A stretch of DNA of 12,295 nt, taken from the NCBI GenBank assembly GCA_003526525.1, contig DPVV01000243.1, positions 1 through 12,295 on the forward strand. The letters are read 5' to 3'. This DNA is from Lachnoclostridium phytofermentans. GTDB lineage: Bacteria; Bacillota; Clostridia; Lachnospirales; Lachnospiraceae. Under the pieces are notes generated by a model. The model was not told where the DNA came from. It saw nothing but the letters and a program-made list of their open reading frames with translations, and searched no databases. Positions 1-6,922 of this stretch are shown one piece after another (the first letter of the stretch is position 1; each line of letters begins with the position of its first letter). Both the position numbers and the translations under genes were made by a program.

Positions 1-1179
1 GTTATAACTGACCCATTTTCATTATCTCCTGAACATACATTACAAGATGCGGATGAGTTAATGGCAAAATATCGCATCTCTGGTGTACCAATTACTGAAG
101 GTAAGAAATTAGTTGGTATTATTACTAACCGTGACTTAAAATTTGAGACAGACTTTAGCAAAAAAATTAAAGAATCCATGACAAGTGAAGGCCTTGTTAC
201 TGCAAAAGAAGGCGTTACCTTAGAAGAAGCTAAGAAAATTCTTGGACAAGCAAGAAAAGAGAAGCTTCCTATCGTTGATAAAAACGGTAACTTAAAAGGA
301 CTTATTACAATCAAGGATATAGAAAAAACAATCAAATATCCATTAGCAGCAAAGGACTCTATGGGTAGACTTCTTTGTGCGGCAGGTGTTGGTGTAACAG
401 CAAACATCCTTGATCGTGTTGATGCTTTAGTAAAGGCAAAAGTAGATGCAATTGTTATTGATACCGCTCATGGACATTCTGCCAATGTACTTAAGGTTGT
501 AAAGATGGTTCGTGAAGCCTATCCAGAACTACAGATTATCGCTGGTAATGTTGCAACTGGTGAAGCAACTAGGGATTTAATTGAAGCAGGAGTTGATTGT
601 GTTAAGGTTGGTATCGGCCCAGGATCTATCTGTACAACACGTGTTGTTGCAGGTATTGGTGTTCCACAGATTACTGCAATTATGGATGCTTACCGTGTAG
701 CCAAGGAATATGGTGTTCCAATTATTGCAGATGGTGGTATTAAGTATTCTGGTGATATTACGAAAGCAATTGCAGCAGGAGCAAATTTATGTATGATGGG
801 TAGCATCTTTGCTGGTTGTGATGAGAGTCCAGGAACATTTGAATTATTCCAGGGTAGAAAATACAAAGTATATCGTGGAATGGGATCCATTGCAGCTATG
901 GAAAATGGAAGTAAGGATCGTTATTTCCAAGCAGATGCTAAGAAGCTAGTTCCAGAAGGTGTAGAAGGTCGTGTAGCATACAAAGGTACTGTAGAAGATA
1001 CTGTATTCCAGTTAATGGGTGGTCTTCGTTCTGGTATGGGTTATTGTGGAGCGAAAGATGTTGAAACATTAAAGGAAACAGGACGTTTTGTTAAGATTTC
1101 TGCAGCTTCCTTAAAGGAAAGTCATCCTCATGACATCCATATCACAAAAGAAGCTCCAAACTATAGTGTTGACGAATAG
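1..1179 (+). CDS. guaB: IMP dehydrogenase (5'-truncated by window edge)
   Basis: Inosine-5'-monophosphate dehydrogenase, the cytosolic NAD-dependent enzyme converting IMP to XMP, first step of GMP synthesis. The reading frame is open from base 1, so the gene starts before the window; 392 codons are present and the family is usually about 485, so roughly the first 90 residues are missing. The window opens inside the first CBS repeat; the second CBS repeat (Bateman regulatory module) runs to about codon 115. The TIM-barrel catalytic part follows, with [11 protein letters not shown] carrying the catalytic Cys (codon at 631-633), the IMP phosphate-binding [10 protein letters not shown] and [13 protein letters not shown] segments, [10 protein letters not shown], and the flap [11 protein letters not shown]. 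All key residues look intact. A strong terminator follows. The internal ATG at 61 is only a methionine inside the CBS domain, not the start. Confidence 0.98.
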   Translation, partial: VITDPFSLSPEHTLQDADELMAKYRISGVPITEGKKLVGIITNRDLKFETDFSKKIKESMTSEGLVTAKEGVTLEEAKKILGQARKEKLPIVDKNGNLKGLITIKDIEKTIKYPLAAKDSMGRLLCAAGVGVTANILDRVDALVKAKVDAIVIDTAHGHSANVLKVVKMVREAYPELQIIAGNVATGEATRDLIEAGVDCVKVGIGPGSICTTRVVAGIGVPQITAIMDAYRVAKEYGVPIIADGGIKYSGDITKAIAAGANLCMMGSIFAGCDESPGTFELFQGRKYKVYRGMGSIAAMENGSKDRYFQADAKKLVPEGVEGRVAYKGTVEDTVFQLMGGLRSGMGYCGAKDVETLKETGRFVKISAASLKESHPHDIHITKEAPNYSVDE

Positions 1180-1232
1180 TAAAAGCATTGTGGATTTGAT
1201 ATGTCCTAAAGAATAAAGGCTTTTAAATTTAG

Positions 1233-1282
1233 AGTAGCACCTCAATTATTAGTTGAAAACTAATAATTGAGGTGCTACTTTT
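1233..1282 (+). terminator. Rho-independent terminator of guaB
   Basis: A perfect 21-bp inverted repeat (1233-1253 with 1259-1279) with a 5-base loop, followed by TTTT. It starts 54 bases after the guaB stop. The long perfect stem makes this a confident terminator despite the short T run. Confidence 0.9.
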
Positions 1283-1335
1283 GGTATTGTAATAAATGTA
1301 CATGTATGGAATAATAGAAGAAAATTCATCTTAAA

Positions 1336-1364
1336 TTTTCAATGAAAATGATTTAAAATAGAAT
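1336..1364 (+). promoter_or_regulatory. Possible promoter for the 40-residue peptide gene
   Basis: TTTTCA (1336-1341) and TAGAAT (1359-1364) are separated by 17 bases and lie 35 bases before the start codon at 1400. The same -35 hexamer with 17-base spacing is used in front of glyA. The surrounding sequence is very AT-rich, so chance matches are easy. Confidence 0.4.
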
Positions 1365-1399
1365 AGTAGAAAGAAATAAAGTTCTAGAGAGGAGGATAT

Positions 1400-1522
1400 A
1401 TGGTGTTAACAGAAAAAGAATGGAGATTAAGAAAAAAGAAAATACTAAGAATAAAACAATATACCGTAATTGGACTTGCAGTCGCAATTCTTATTATGTT
1501 ATTGTTAATTATTTTTACATAA
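1400..1522 (+). CDS. Small basic single-span membrane peptide (40 aa)
   Basis: A 40-codon gene starting ATG-GTG-TTA after GAGAGGAGGA (1387-1396), a near-perfect ribosome binding site at ideal spacing. Residues 1-21 are strongly basic (about nine Lys/Arg, including the run RLRKKK), and residues 23-39 are an uninterrupted hydrophobic stretch ending one residue before the stop. This predicts a single membrane helix with the basic end in the cytoplasm (positive-inside rule). It sits after the guaB terminator and has a plausible own promoter, so it appears to be a separate transcription unit. No family is recognised and no function is proposed. The main alternative is a chance ORF, but the Shine-Dalgarno plus charged/hydrophobic layout argues against that. 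Confidence 0.65.
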   Translation: MVLTEKEWRLRKKKILRIKQYTVIGLAVAILIMLLLIIFT

Positions 1523-1842
1523 ATAAAAAAATGTACAGTAGAGTATGAATTACAACACTAAGATAATTAAAGCAAATTTTACACTATTTATTTTTGTAGA
1601 TCTAATTAAGTTATGAGTTGTAAGAGTAAATTTGCTAATTTAGTCGTAGGATAGTTGCAGGTTTTAGAGTGTAAACTGGTTAACTTGGCATACAATACCT
1701 CGTAAGTTTAAGTATAATTGGGAGATAATGAGTAATGAAGTATATAATTGAAACAAAAAGCATGTTTCAGGTATTATCGAAACAAAAGCATGTTTCAATA
1801 ATCAAGAATTATCGAAAATTAGCTAAACAGGAGGCAAATTAT
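1523..1842 (+). promoter_or_regulatory. 320-base non-coding leader before the lipoprotein gene
   Basis: No supported gene lies here. From left to right it holds an imperfect stem (about 1566-1582 with 1626-1640) with the palindrome TAGATCTA (1597-1604) in its loop, a crossing 7-base pair (1550-1556 with 1617-1623), a TATAAT at 1713-1718 without a well-spaced -35, the twin palindromes at 1749-1797, and the AGGAGG of the lipoprotein gene at 1829-1834. Transcription probably starts near 1725, so the palindromes would lie in the 5' untranslated region. Confidence 0.4.
1749..1797 (+). promoter_or_regulatory. Twin palindromic operator-like sites
   Basis: Two tandem near-identical palindromes: TGAAACA (1749-1755) facing TGTTTCA (1763-1769) across 7 bases, and GAAACA (1779-1784) facing TGTTTC (1791-1796) across 6 bases. 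The left half-sites are 29 bases apart, about three helical turns, so two dimers could bind on one DNA face. They lie 46 bases or more before the start at 1843 and just downstream of a TATAAT box, as expected of a repressor roadblock. They could instead form mRNA hairpins. The binding protein is not known. Confidence 0.5.
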
Positions 1843-3528
1843 ATGTTTCATTTTCGCGGTGTTAAAAGATTATATTATAATAACCGTTGTATATTAGTTT
1901 TACTCGTTGCTACATTTGCATTGCTCTCCTATGGCTGTAATAGACGAAATGTAGAAGGACCTGATACGGGTAAAAATATTTGGGGATTTGGAAATAAGGA
2001 AGATTTGCCATATGAAAATACGTATAAGGAACATAAAGTAACAAGTGCAGCTGAAAATTCCTTTACATTTTATTCTGCGAAAGATTTTGAAACATTGATT
2101 CTTGAATCAACAGTAAGAGGTGATGATATTTACTCTTTAGCTTACCAAGAGGGAGCCTTAATTCAACTAAAGACGATAAAAGAAAGCAAAGCTTTTACGA
2201 TTGAGAATCCTTTGTTTATACAGAATCCATTTGGTACCAACCCGAATGGATTGTATGTTTATATAGGTTCACCATCTCAAAAGGTTAGGATTAGCTACAA
2301 AATATCTGTTCCAACGGAGTCTATACCAGACTTCGGAGAAAGCCTTTATTTTAATCGTACAGCAGGAACAGAAGTAGAAGGTCAAATCATTGGACTTATT
2401 GACGGACAAAGAAATAAAATAGTTTTAAACATCACAGACTTAAATGGTAATGAGATAAGTCAAAAGGCATATTTTTTTGATATCGTTTCAACTCATGAAA
2501 TGGAGACTAAATTGAACACCCAGTATGGGGAGCAACCATCCTTTACTAGAGGTTTATTTTCCTTTTATCATAAGAATGGAGTAAATTCTAGTTTTTTATT
2601 TTATGATAATCATGGCGTCTTAAGGGCTAATATACCTACAAAGTATCAAAGTGAAGATGCAAAAGTCCTTCAGGTAAAAAATGAAATATTTTATGCTATC
2701 AAAGAAAATGAATATATTTTATTAAATAACCTTGGAAATGTAATCAAGCGCTATACATGGGATGGACATGGAAAACTTTTTGATTGTGACTATGATGATA
2801 TAAATAATAAAGTAATATTTTTAGCAAGTACCGATAGTGATTCTATGATAAGCAAAGGCATTGCGCTAAATATTGCAAAAGGGGGATGGAAAGAAGTTAT
2901 TGATTTTGCAGCCCTGTTGTCTCATGGAAAATCAGAAACGAATAAGGCAGAAGAAATTAAGAAGGATTGGCTAGATTTATCTAGTATTCAATTAATTAAA
3001 GGTAAGGATACATTAGTATGTTCTAGAGAATTATCTACAGTATTTCGTATCAATAATATATATACTGGGCCAGTCATTCGTTGGATTATGAGTGATGATA
3101 AAAAATGGAATGGTAAACAATATCAATCCTTATTGTTAACAGAATTGGGTGAGACGACTACGAAAACTTCAATTGACAGCATGTATTATGGAACAAATCG
3201 AAGGTTAAGTGAAGGGCAGTTTTATGTTTCTTTTATCAATTACGATACCACGGATGCTGTGAATGATACGAAGTATTCTGTTTTTTATAAATATCTCATT
3301 GAAGATAGCCAGAATCGATATCGACTAATTCAAAAAGTAACTTTTCCATATCATAATAGTAATTGTAGCTCCATGCTTTATGGAAATCATATTATATTGT
3401 CCTTTGATACAGAAAAACAGTTTATTGAATACGATGAAAATGGAAGTACCATAGCAACCTATCAAATAGGAAATGGAAAAGCTTTTTACAAGGTATATAA
3501 ATACACTATGGATCGGTATTGGTTCTAA
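1843..3528 (+). CDS. Arylsulfate sulfotransferase-like lipoprotein, catalytic residues apparently lost
   Basis: A 561-residue predicted lipoprotein. Start 1843 is preferred over the in-frame ATG at 1735 because it has AGGAGG at 1829-1834 with an 8-base gap and puts a signal peptide at the N-terminus: basic start, hydrophobic residues 17-29, then LLSYGC with lipobox Cys32. Residues about 60-200 resemble the N-terminal domain of bacterial arylsulfotransferases (QNPFGTNPNG at 127-136 matches the family's NPYGT-P motif). The rest resembles the ASST beta-propeller: GQIIGLIDGQRNKI, KDWLDLSSI and LVCSRELSTVF, then a Trp-containing RWIM strand. In active enzymes these motifs read DWLHxNS and SSRH, with an HHD motif further upstream. 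Here Asp378 and Ser380 replace His and Asn, Leu312-Phe313-Asp314 replaces HHD, and the segment around 447-460 has no His, while Arg395 is kept. Transfer of sulfate is therefore doubtful; a binding or sensory role is inferred only. The fold assignment is by motif, not search. Confidence 0.72.
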   Translation: MFHFRGVKRLYYNNRCILVLLVATFALLSYGCNRRNVEGPDTGKNIWGFGNKEDLPYENTYKEHKVTSAAENSFTFYSAKDFETLILESTVRGDDIYSLAYQEGALIQLKTIKESKAFTIENPLFIQNPFGTNPNGLYVYIGSPSQKVRISYKISVPTESIPDFGESLYFNRTAGTEVEGQIIGLIDGQRNKIVLNITDLNGNEISQKAYFFDIVSTHEMETKLNTQYGEQPSFTRGLFSFYHKNGVNSSFLFYDNHGVLRANIPTKYQSEDAKVLQVKNEIFYAIKENEYILLNNLGNVIKRYTWDGHGKLFDCDYDDINNKVIFLASTDSDSMISKGIALNIAKGGWKEVIDFAALLSHGKSETNKAEEIKKDWLDLSSIQLIKGKDTLVCSRELSTVFRINNIYTGPVIRWIMSDDKKWNGKQYQSLLLTELGETTTKTSIDSMYYGTNRRLSEGQFYVSFINYDTTDAVNDTKYSVFYKYLIEDSQNRYRLIQKVTFPYHNSNCSSMLYGNHIILSFDTEKQFIEYDENGSTIATYQIGNGKAFYKVYKYTMDRYWF

Positions 3529-3637
3529 TAAAAAAATTATAAGAAATATTTTATTATAGATAAGAGTAAAAAGATTTGTGCCGCCTTTGGGGCATGTTTT
3601 CAAGTGTGAAACATTAAAAAGTAAATATAAATTTTAA

Positions 3638-3708
3638 AATATAGGCACCTACCTAAATAGTTATCATGAGTAACAATAGGATAATTATTTTAGTTAGGTG
3701 CCTATATT
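3638..3708. terminator. Bidirectional hairpin terminator between convergent genes
   Basis: Arms 3638-3664 and 3682-3708 pair over about 26 bases (AATATAGGCACCTA with TAGGTGCCTATATT) with one mismatch and one bulge. It lies between the stop of the lipoprotein gene and that of the convergent membrane protein gene. AT-rich flanks on both sides suit termination in both directions, though neither T run is long. Confidence 0.7.
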
Positions 3709-3768
3709 ATGTATAGACTTGATTTTATGAGATAAAACGTTAAATAAAGCATTTTAAATGACAATTCG

Positions 3769-4476
3769 TTAATAATAGTAGTTCATCTTAGGTTTTAAAA
3801 GCGGTGTTACTTGATTTTTCTTTTTAAAATGGCGATAGCATAAATAAAGAATTAAGCTACCAACTAATACAACGAATACAATAATTAAAGCACATTGCAA
3901 GAAAAATTCTTGTGGCAATAGATCAATAATTGGATCAGTATATGGATCAAAAATCCAGTCATCATTTCGAAAGAAAATTTTATGAAAGATAACAAAAGTA
4001 GCATCAAAGTCTATGGAACAACCTATTAAAGTAATCATTGGTAGTATGATAGCTGTGATAGAGGATACCTTTAAATAGCGGTAATCATTTCGTTTTTTCT
4101 TCCATGTGATAACGCCAAGTAGAAAGATGGAACTTATAAGAAACATAATATAAAAAAATTGGAATAAAACTTTCACTTCTTCAAAGTGAGATATGCCGGA
4201 AACGGATGACCTTAAGGTTGGGAATTTCAAAGCGCCATAATAAAAAGGTGAGCAATAATCAATTAAGGTATTGTAATTCGACTTTATCTCATTGATTGAA
4301 AGTCCAGAATATTTATCTAATTGAAACCAGTGAATGTTTGCATAATAAAGCGGTCTAAAATTAATTGCCAAAATGAGACCCAAAGAAATAAAAAATAAGG
4401 TCCATACAACACCAATTCCAATGTCGAAAATAAAGTTAACATTCCCTTTTTGATTTCGTCTTGAATACTTTTTCAT
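3769..4476 (-). CDS. TIGR01906/DUF1461 (Lit-like) integral membrane protein
   Basis: A 235-residue membrane protein with about four helices (near residues 16-38, 104-124, 135-157, 190-213), an extracytoplasmic loop after helix 1 and a basic C-terminal tail. The motif HFEEVK with His97 just before helix 2, and FHKIFF-NDDWIFDP with His165 followed by DPIIDLLP and EFF, are characteristic of the TIGR01906/DUF1461 family. Members in Enterococcus and Bacillus (Lit) are lipoprotein intramolecular transacylases that move an acyl chain from the glyceride to the N-terminal Cys, giving lyso-form lipoproteins; two conserved histidines matter there. Whether this member has that activity is inferred. A GGGG-type ribosome site lies 5 bases before the ATG. 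It converges on a predicted lipoprotein gene, a suggestive but unproven link. Confidence 0.8.
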   Translation of the reverse strand: MKKYSRRNQKGNVNFIFDIGIGVVWTLFFISLGLILAINFRPLYYANIHWFQLDKYSGLSINEIKSNYNTLIDYCSPFYYGALKFPTLRSSVSGISHFEEVKVLFQFFYIMFLISSIFLLGVITWKKKRNDYRYLKVSSITAIILPMITLIGCSIDFDATFVIFHKIFFRNDDWIFDPYTDPIIDLLPQEFFLQCALIIVFVVLVGSLILYLCYRHFKKKNQVTPLLKPKMNYYY

Positions 4477-4529
4477 ACTAACCCCTATTCCTGTGTATTT
4501 AATTTACACAAAGCCATTTTCATGAGAAC

Positions 4530-4553
4530 AAAAAGTTCGCGAAGTAACTTTTT
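4530..4553 (-). terminator. Weak hairpin with T run, possible terminator
   Basis: AAAAAGTT (4530-4537) and AACTTTTT (4546-4553) form an 8-bp stem with an 8-base loop; on the - strand the stem runs directly into its own T tract. It lies between the FliK-like gene and the DUF1461 gene and could terminate the first. The short AT-rich stem keeps confidence low. Confidence 0.35.
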
Positions 4554-4576
4554 ATCTTACATTATGCTAAATTAAT

Positions 4577-4660
4577 TCTGTTGAATCTAGGAAGCTCTAT
4601 CTAATTAATTTTAACTTAGATAGAGCTATTATATTATAAAATTTTAATAAATTCAACAGA
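4577..4660. terminator. Nested inverted repeats after the FliK-like gene
   Basis: An inner 12-bp perfect stem (4593-4604 with 4616-4627, AGCTCTATCTAA) lies inside an outer 10-bp perfect repeat (4577-4586 with 4651-4660, TCTGTTGAAT). It begins 5 bases past the FliK-like stop codon. No strong T run follows the inner stem on the - strand, so this is either a poor terminator, an mRNA 3' end structure, or part of the leader of the downstream gene. Confidence 0.5.
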
Positions 4661-4665
4661 GGAAC

Positions 4666-6342
4666 TTAAGCTCTCGTATCAAAAGTATAGCAGCGGGATA
4701 AAATAACTTCCTCTTCTTTTAATAACAGTCGATCTATAGGTGTTTGTTTCTTCTCCATTTTCTCAAAATCATAGGAAAGATCGTATCCCATCTCTAACAA
4801 GGCATCTGTTAATTGATTGATATGAGTGTCAATTAAGGCTAGGGACTCTTCCTGTTCCATACTTAGGGTTGCATGTACTGTTCTATTTTTAAGTCGAAGA
4901 TGTATGTCCATTTCTCCTAAATGTGTCATGCTTAAATGTAATAAAATGTGAAGGTTTTCTTCATTTTCTCTTTTTTGTTTTCTTTTTGTATAAAAGAAAA
5001 GTTCACTATTGGTTAAATCTTTCGTAAGTTTAACAGGTAACTGAATATATCCGAGAAATTGATTTATTGACTTCATAAAGTCGACCTGATCCCGTAGATT
5101 TTGTACCTGTTCTTTTGCCTGATGAAATGTCGCAGGATTTGTATTACCTTCATTCTTATCAAAAAAAGTTAGCATACTTTCTAAGTCACGGGTTAACTTT
5201 CGGTAAAATTGAGGAAGTCCATCTTTCTTAGTAAAGTCATTTATCTCGAGTGAGAGCTTTGAGAGTAACTCCGATTTAATTAACTTTTGATATGTTGGTG
5301 ATTTAATAAGTGCGCTTAAGGCGGATGGCATATCGTTTGGTTGTAACACTGAAGTAAATTGTGCCTCTTCACTTTGTAAGGAGGTTGTAGTCTCTGCATT
5401 AATAATTTTTTGAAATAAATTTGTAATCGAACCATCTAAGTTTGTGATTGAACCGTTGCTTTCTTGAAATGAAGCAAGATTATCTTTTGGTAAAACAGAA
5501 GATAGTAAAGGGGAGAGATTTTCTTGTTCACTTTTGGATAAGACATCAGTAATCAAAGTAAAATTAGAAGCTGCTTCTGGTGTTTTTGTTAAAAATTGTT
5601 GTAATTGTGGTACATTAATAAAGTTTAGGTTGCTATCCTTAGCGGATTGATTCATGAAGTCACGAAACTCAGAAACCGTAATAGAAGGATCCGTTAGGCG
5701 ATTTTCAACATATTCTGGAATATCCGTAGCGGTTAACGTGTGAGTTAGTTGTTGTATTTCTTCTCTTGAAAAATGAGTGGATAAAAGAGAATAATCAGGA
5801 ATAGAAGATTCTACCGTATCATTTATAAAAAGAGATAATAACTCATGGTGAAATCCTTCTGAGATGACAGATTCCTCTGACAATAGTGTAAGAAAGGAAT
5901 CAATCATATTTTGTGACTGCATAAGAATAGAATGGTTGTTATTTTGAAAAGCCTGCATCTGATTTATTGACTGCTGTGTGATTGGAAGCTCTAATTTTTT
6001 CATAAGAACTAAGGTTTCAATCGAGGCGTTTCGAAAGGTCGCAGATAATTTTAATAAGTCTAAAATACTATTTTTATTAATCGAGAGTTCTTGACGGAGT
6101 AATTCACGTACAATATTTAAATTGCGTTCTGTTTTTGGGAGTGCAGCTTCCGTAAGAGCTTTCTCTATCATATGATTAGAGTCGTATGAGATCTTTTGGG
6201 CAGGGATTATTGAATTAAGATTATCTACGGTAGTAGAGGTAACTTTACCATCTGTCTCTTCAATAGGTACCTTGGTAGCAGTTAGAGTAGTAGATTGGCT
6301 TACTCCGCTAAAACTTGGTGATGTAATTGTTTGATATTCCAT
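4666..6342 (-). CDS. Large protein with FliK-like C-terminal domain
   Basis: A 558-residue soluble protein. The ATG at 6342 (MEYQTITSPSFSG) is chosen because AAAGGAG sits 7 bases before it; a longer frame reaches 6504 but has no ribosome site and covers a repeat element. No signal peptide or membrane span is seen. Residues about 1-60 are Ser/Thr-rich and probably disordered. Residues about 60-150 are helical with a repeated pattern of leucine-rich helices, as I recall from Lachnospiraceae proteins annotated DUF6240. The C-terminal 130 residues (from about 429) match the hook-length control FliK domain in layout: THLGEMDIHLRLKN strand pair (about 473-486), a second strand (VHATLSM), then a helix ending in LLEMGYDL. 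FliK senses hook length and switches flagellar export specificity; no flagellar gene is in this window, so that role is only a possibility. Confidence 0.6.
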   Translation of the reverse strand: MEYQTITSPSFSGVSQSTTLTATKVPIEETDGKVTSTTVDNLNSIIPAQKISYDSNHMIEKALTEAALPKTERNLNIVRELLRQELSINKNSILDLLKLSATFRNASIETLVLMKKLELPITQQSINQMQAFQNNNHSILMQSQNMIDSFLTLLSEESVISEGFHHELLSLFINDTVESSIPDYSLLSTHFSREEIQQLTHTLTATDIPEYVENRLTDPSITVSEFRDFMNQSAKDSNLNFINVPQLQQFLTKTPEAASNFTLITDVLSKSEQENLSPLLSSVLPKDNLASFQESNGSITNLDGSITNLFQKIINAETTTSLQSEEAQFTSVLQPNDMPSALSALIKSPTYQKLIKSELLSKLSLEINDFTKKDGLPQFYRKLTRDLESMLTFFDKNEGNTNPATFHQAKEQVQNLRDQVDFMKSINQFLGYIQLPVKLTKDLTNSELFFYTKRKQKRENEENLHILLHLSMTHLGEMDIHLRLKNRTVHATLSMEQEESLALIDTHINQLTDALLEMGYDLSYDFEKMEKKQTPIDRLLLKEEEVILSRCYTFDTRA

Positions 6343-6370
6343 TAGTCTACTCCTTTGCAATTTATTATTT

Positions 6371-6410
6371 ATGAGCAAGTAGGGTATGCGGATTACGAAT
6401 ATCCGCTTTG
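6371..6410 (+). repeat. Copy 1 of dispersed hairpin repeat
   Basis: ATGAGCAAGTA, then after 6 bases GCGGATT-CGAATATCCGCTTTG with a 6-bp stem (6388-6393 with 6401-6406) and a 7-base loop. The same string in the same orientation, with a 5-base deletion and one loop substitution, occurs at 9539-9573. This copy sits 18 bases before the ribosome site of the FliK-like gene, reading on the opposite strand. Confidence 0.75.
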
Positions 6411-6529
6411 GCATATAAAGTATGTATAGAGCTTGCCACTTATCAGATAAAATAGTTTGATAGCTCTTGGTAACTGATATATCGGATAAAAGCAAAAAAT
6501 ACATGAGACTGATATCTTTTTACGAATGA

Positions 6530-6572
6530 AGGTGTTCTTAATACAAACAAAAGAAGCGAGAGCACCTTTTTT
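6530..6572 (+). terminator. + strand hairpin terminator without an upstream gene
   Basis: Arms 6530-6539 and 6558-6567 pair over 10 positions, two of them G-U, with an 18-base loop and six T residues (6567-6572). This is a terminator on the + strand only. No + strand gene precedes it; the DNA before it is the intergenic region with the repeat copy at 6371. Confidence 0.5.
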
Positions 6573-6852
6573 GTTATTTATGGAATGGAAAGTCTATGAA
6601 ACGTGGTTTTACTTGTTCAGATGTAAAAAGTACCAATAGACCCGCATAAAAGCAATAAAGGAAAGAAGTAATAAAGAAAAGAAGTAATAAAGAAATGAAG
6701 TATTGAAAAAAGAAGTGATAAAGAAAAGAAGTGATAAAGAAAAGAAGTAATAAAAGAAGAAATAAAGAAAAAAAGAAAAGACGAAATAAAGAAAAAAAGC
6801 AATAAAGAAAAAAGCAATAAAGAAAAGAGGAAAAAAATCAAATAGTTAAAAA
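6573..6852. repeat. Purine-rich 15-16-bp tandem repeats with flank
   Basis: From about 6649 to 6835 the + strand is about eleven degenerate units of AAAAGAAGTAATAAAG, mostly 15-16 bases long with occasional 12-base or longer units. It has almost no C, and T mainly in the AATA step. The left flank (6573-6648) has no supported feature. The - strand translation is only Phe/Leu/Ser, typical of a T-rich tract rather than a gene. The array ends close to the MATE terminator. Confidence 0.8.
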
Positions 6853-6900
6853 AGCAGAGATAAGTAGGTAGAACAATGAAACTATCTACTTATCTCTGCT
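6853..6900 (-). terminator. Rho-independent terminator of the MATE gene
   Basis: A 19-bp stem (6853-6871 with 6882-6900, one G-U) with a 10-base loop. Read on the - strand it starts 22 bases after the MATE stop and is followed at once by a run of six T residues, with a second T run further on. Confidence 0.9.
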
Positions 6901-6922
6901 ATCATTTACAACAGCTTATAAC

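Noticed and set aside
1735..1842. Upstream in-frame start giving a 597-residue lipoprotein precursor
   Set aside because: GGGAG is 10 bases away, the extra 36 residues would block the signal peptide, and the stretch contains the palindromes; the AGGAGG before 1843 is far better.
6343..6504. N-terminal extension of the FliK-like gene
   Set aside because: No ribosome site at 6504, coding would run through the dispersed repeat, and AAAGGAG fits the ATG at 6342.
6580..6639. 19-codon + strand ORF starting MEWKVYETW
   Set aside because: No ribosome site, starts right after a terminator T run, and too short to support.
6617..6841. - strand 74-codon Phe/Leu/Ser-rich frame resembling a membrane protein
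   Set aside because: It is the translation of the purine-rich tandem array (T-rich on this strand); no ribosome site and no sequence complexity.
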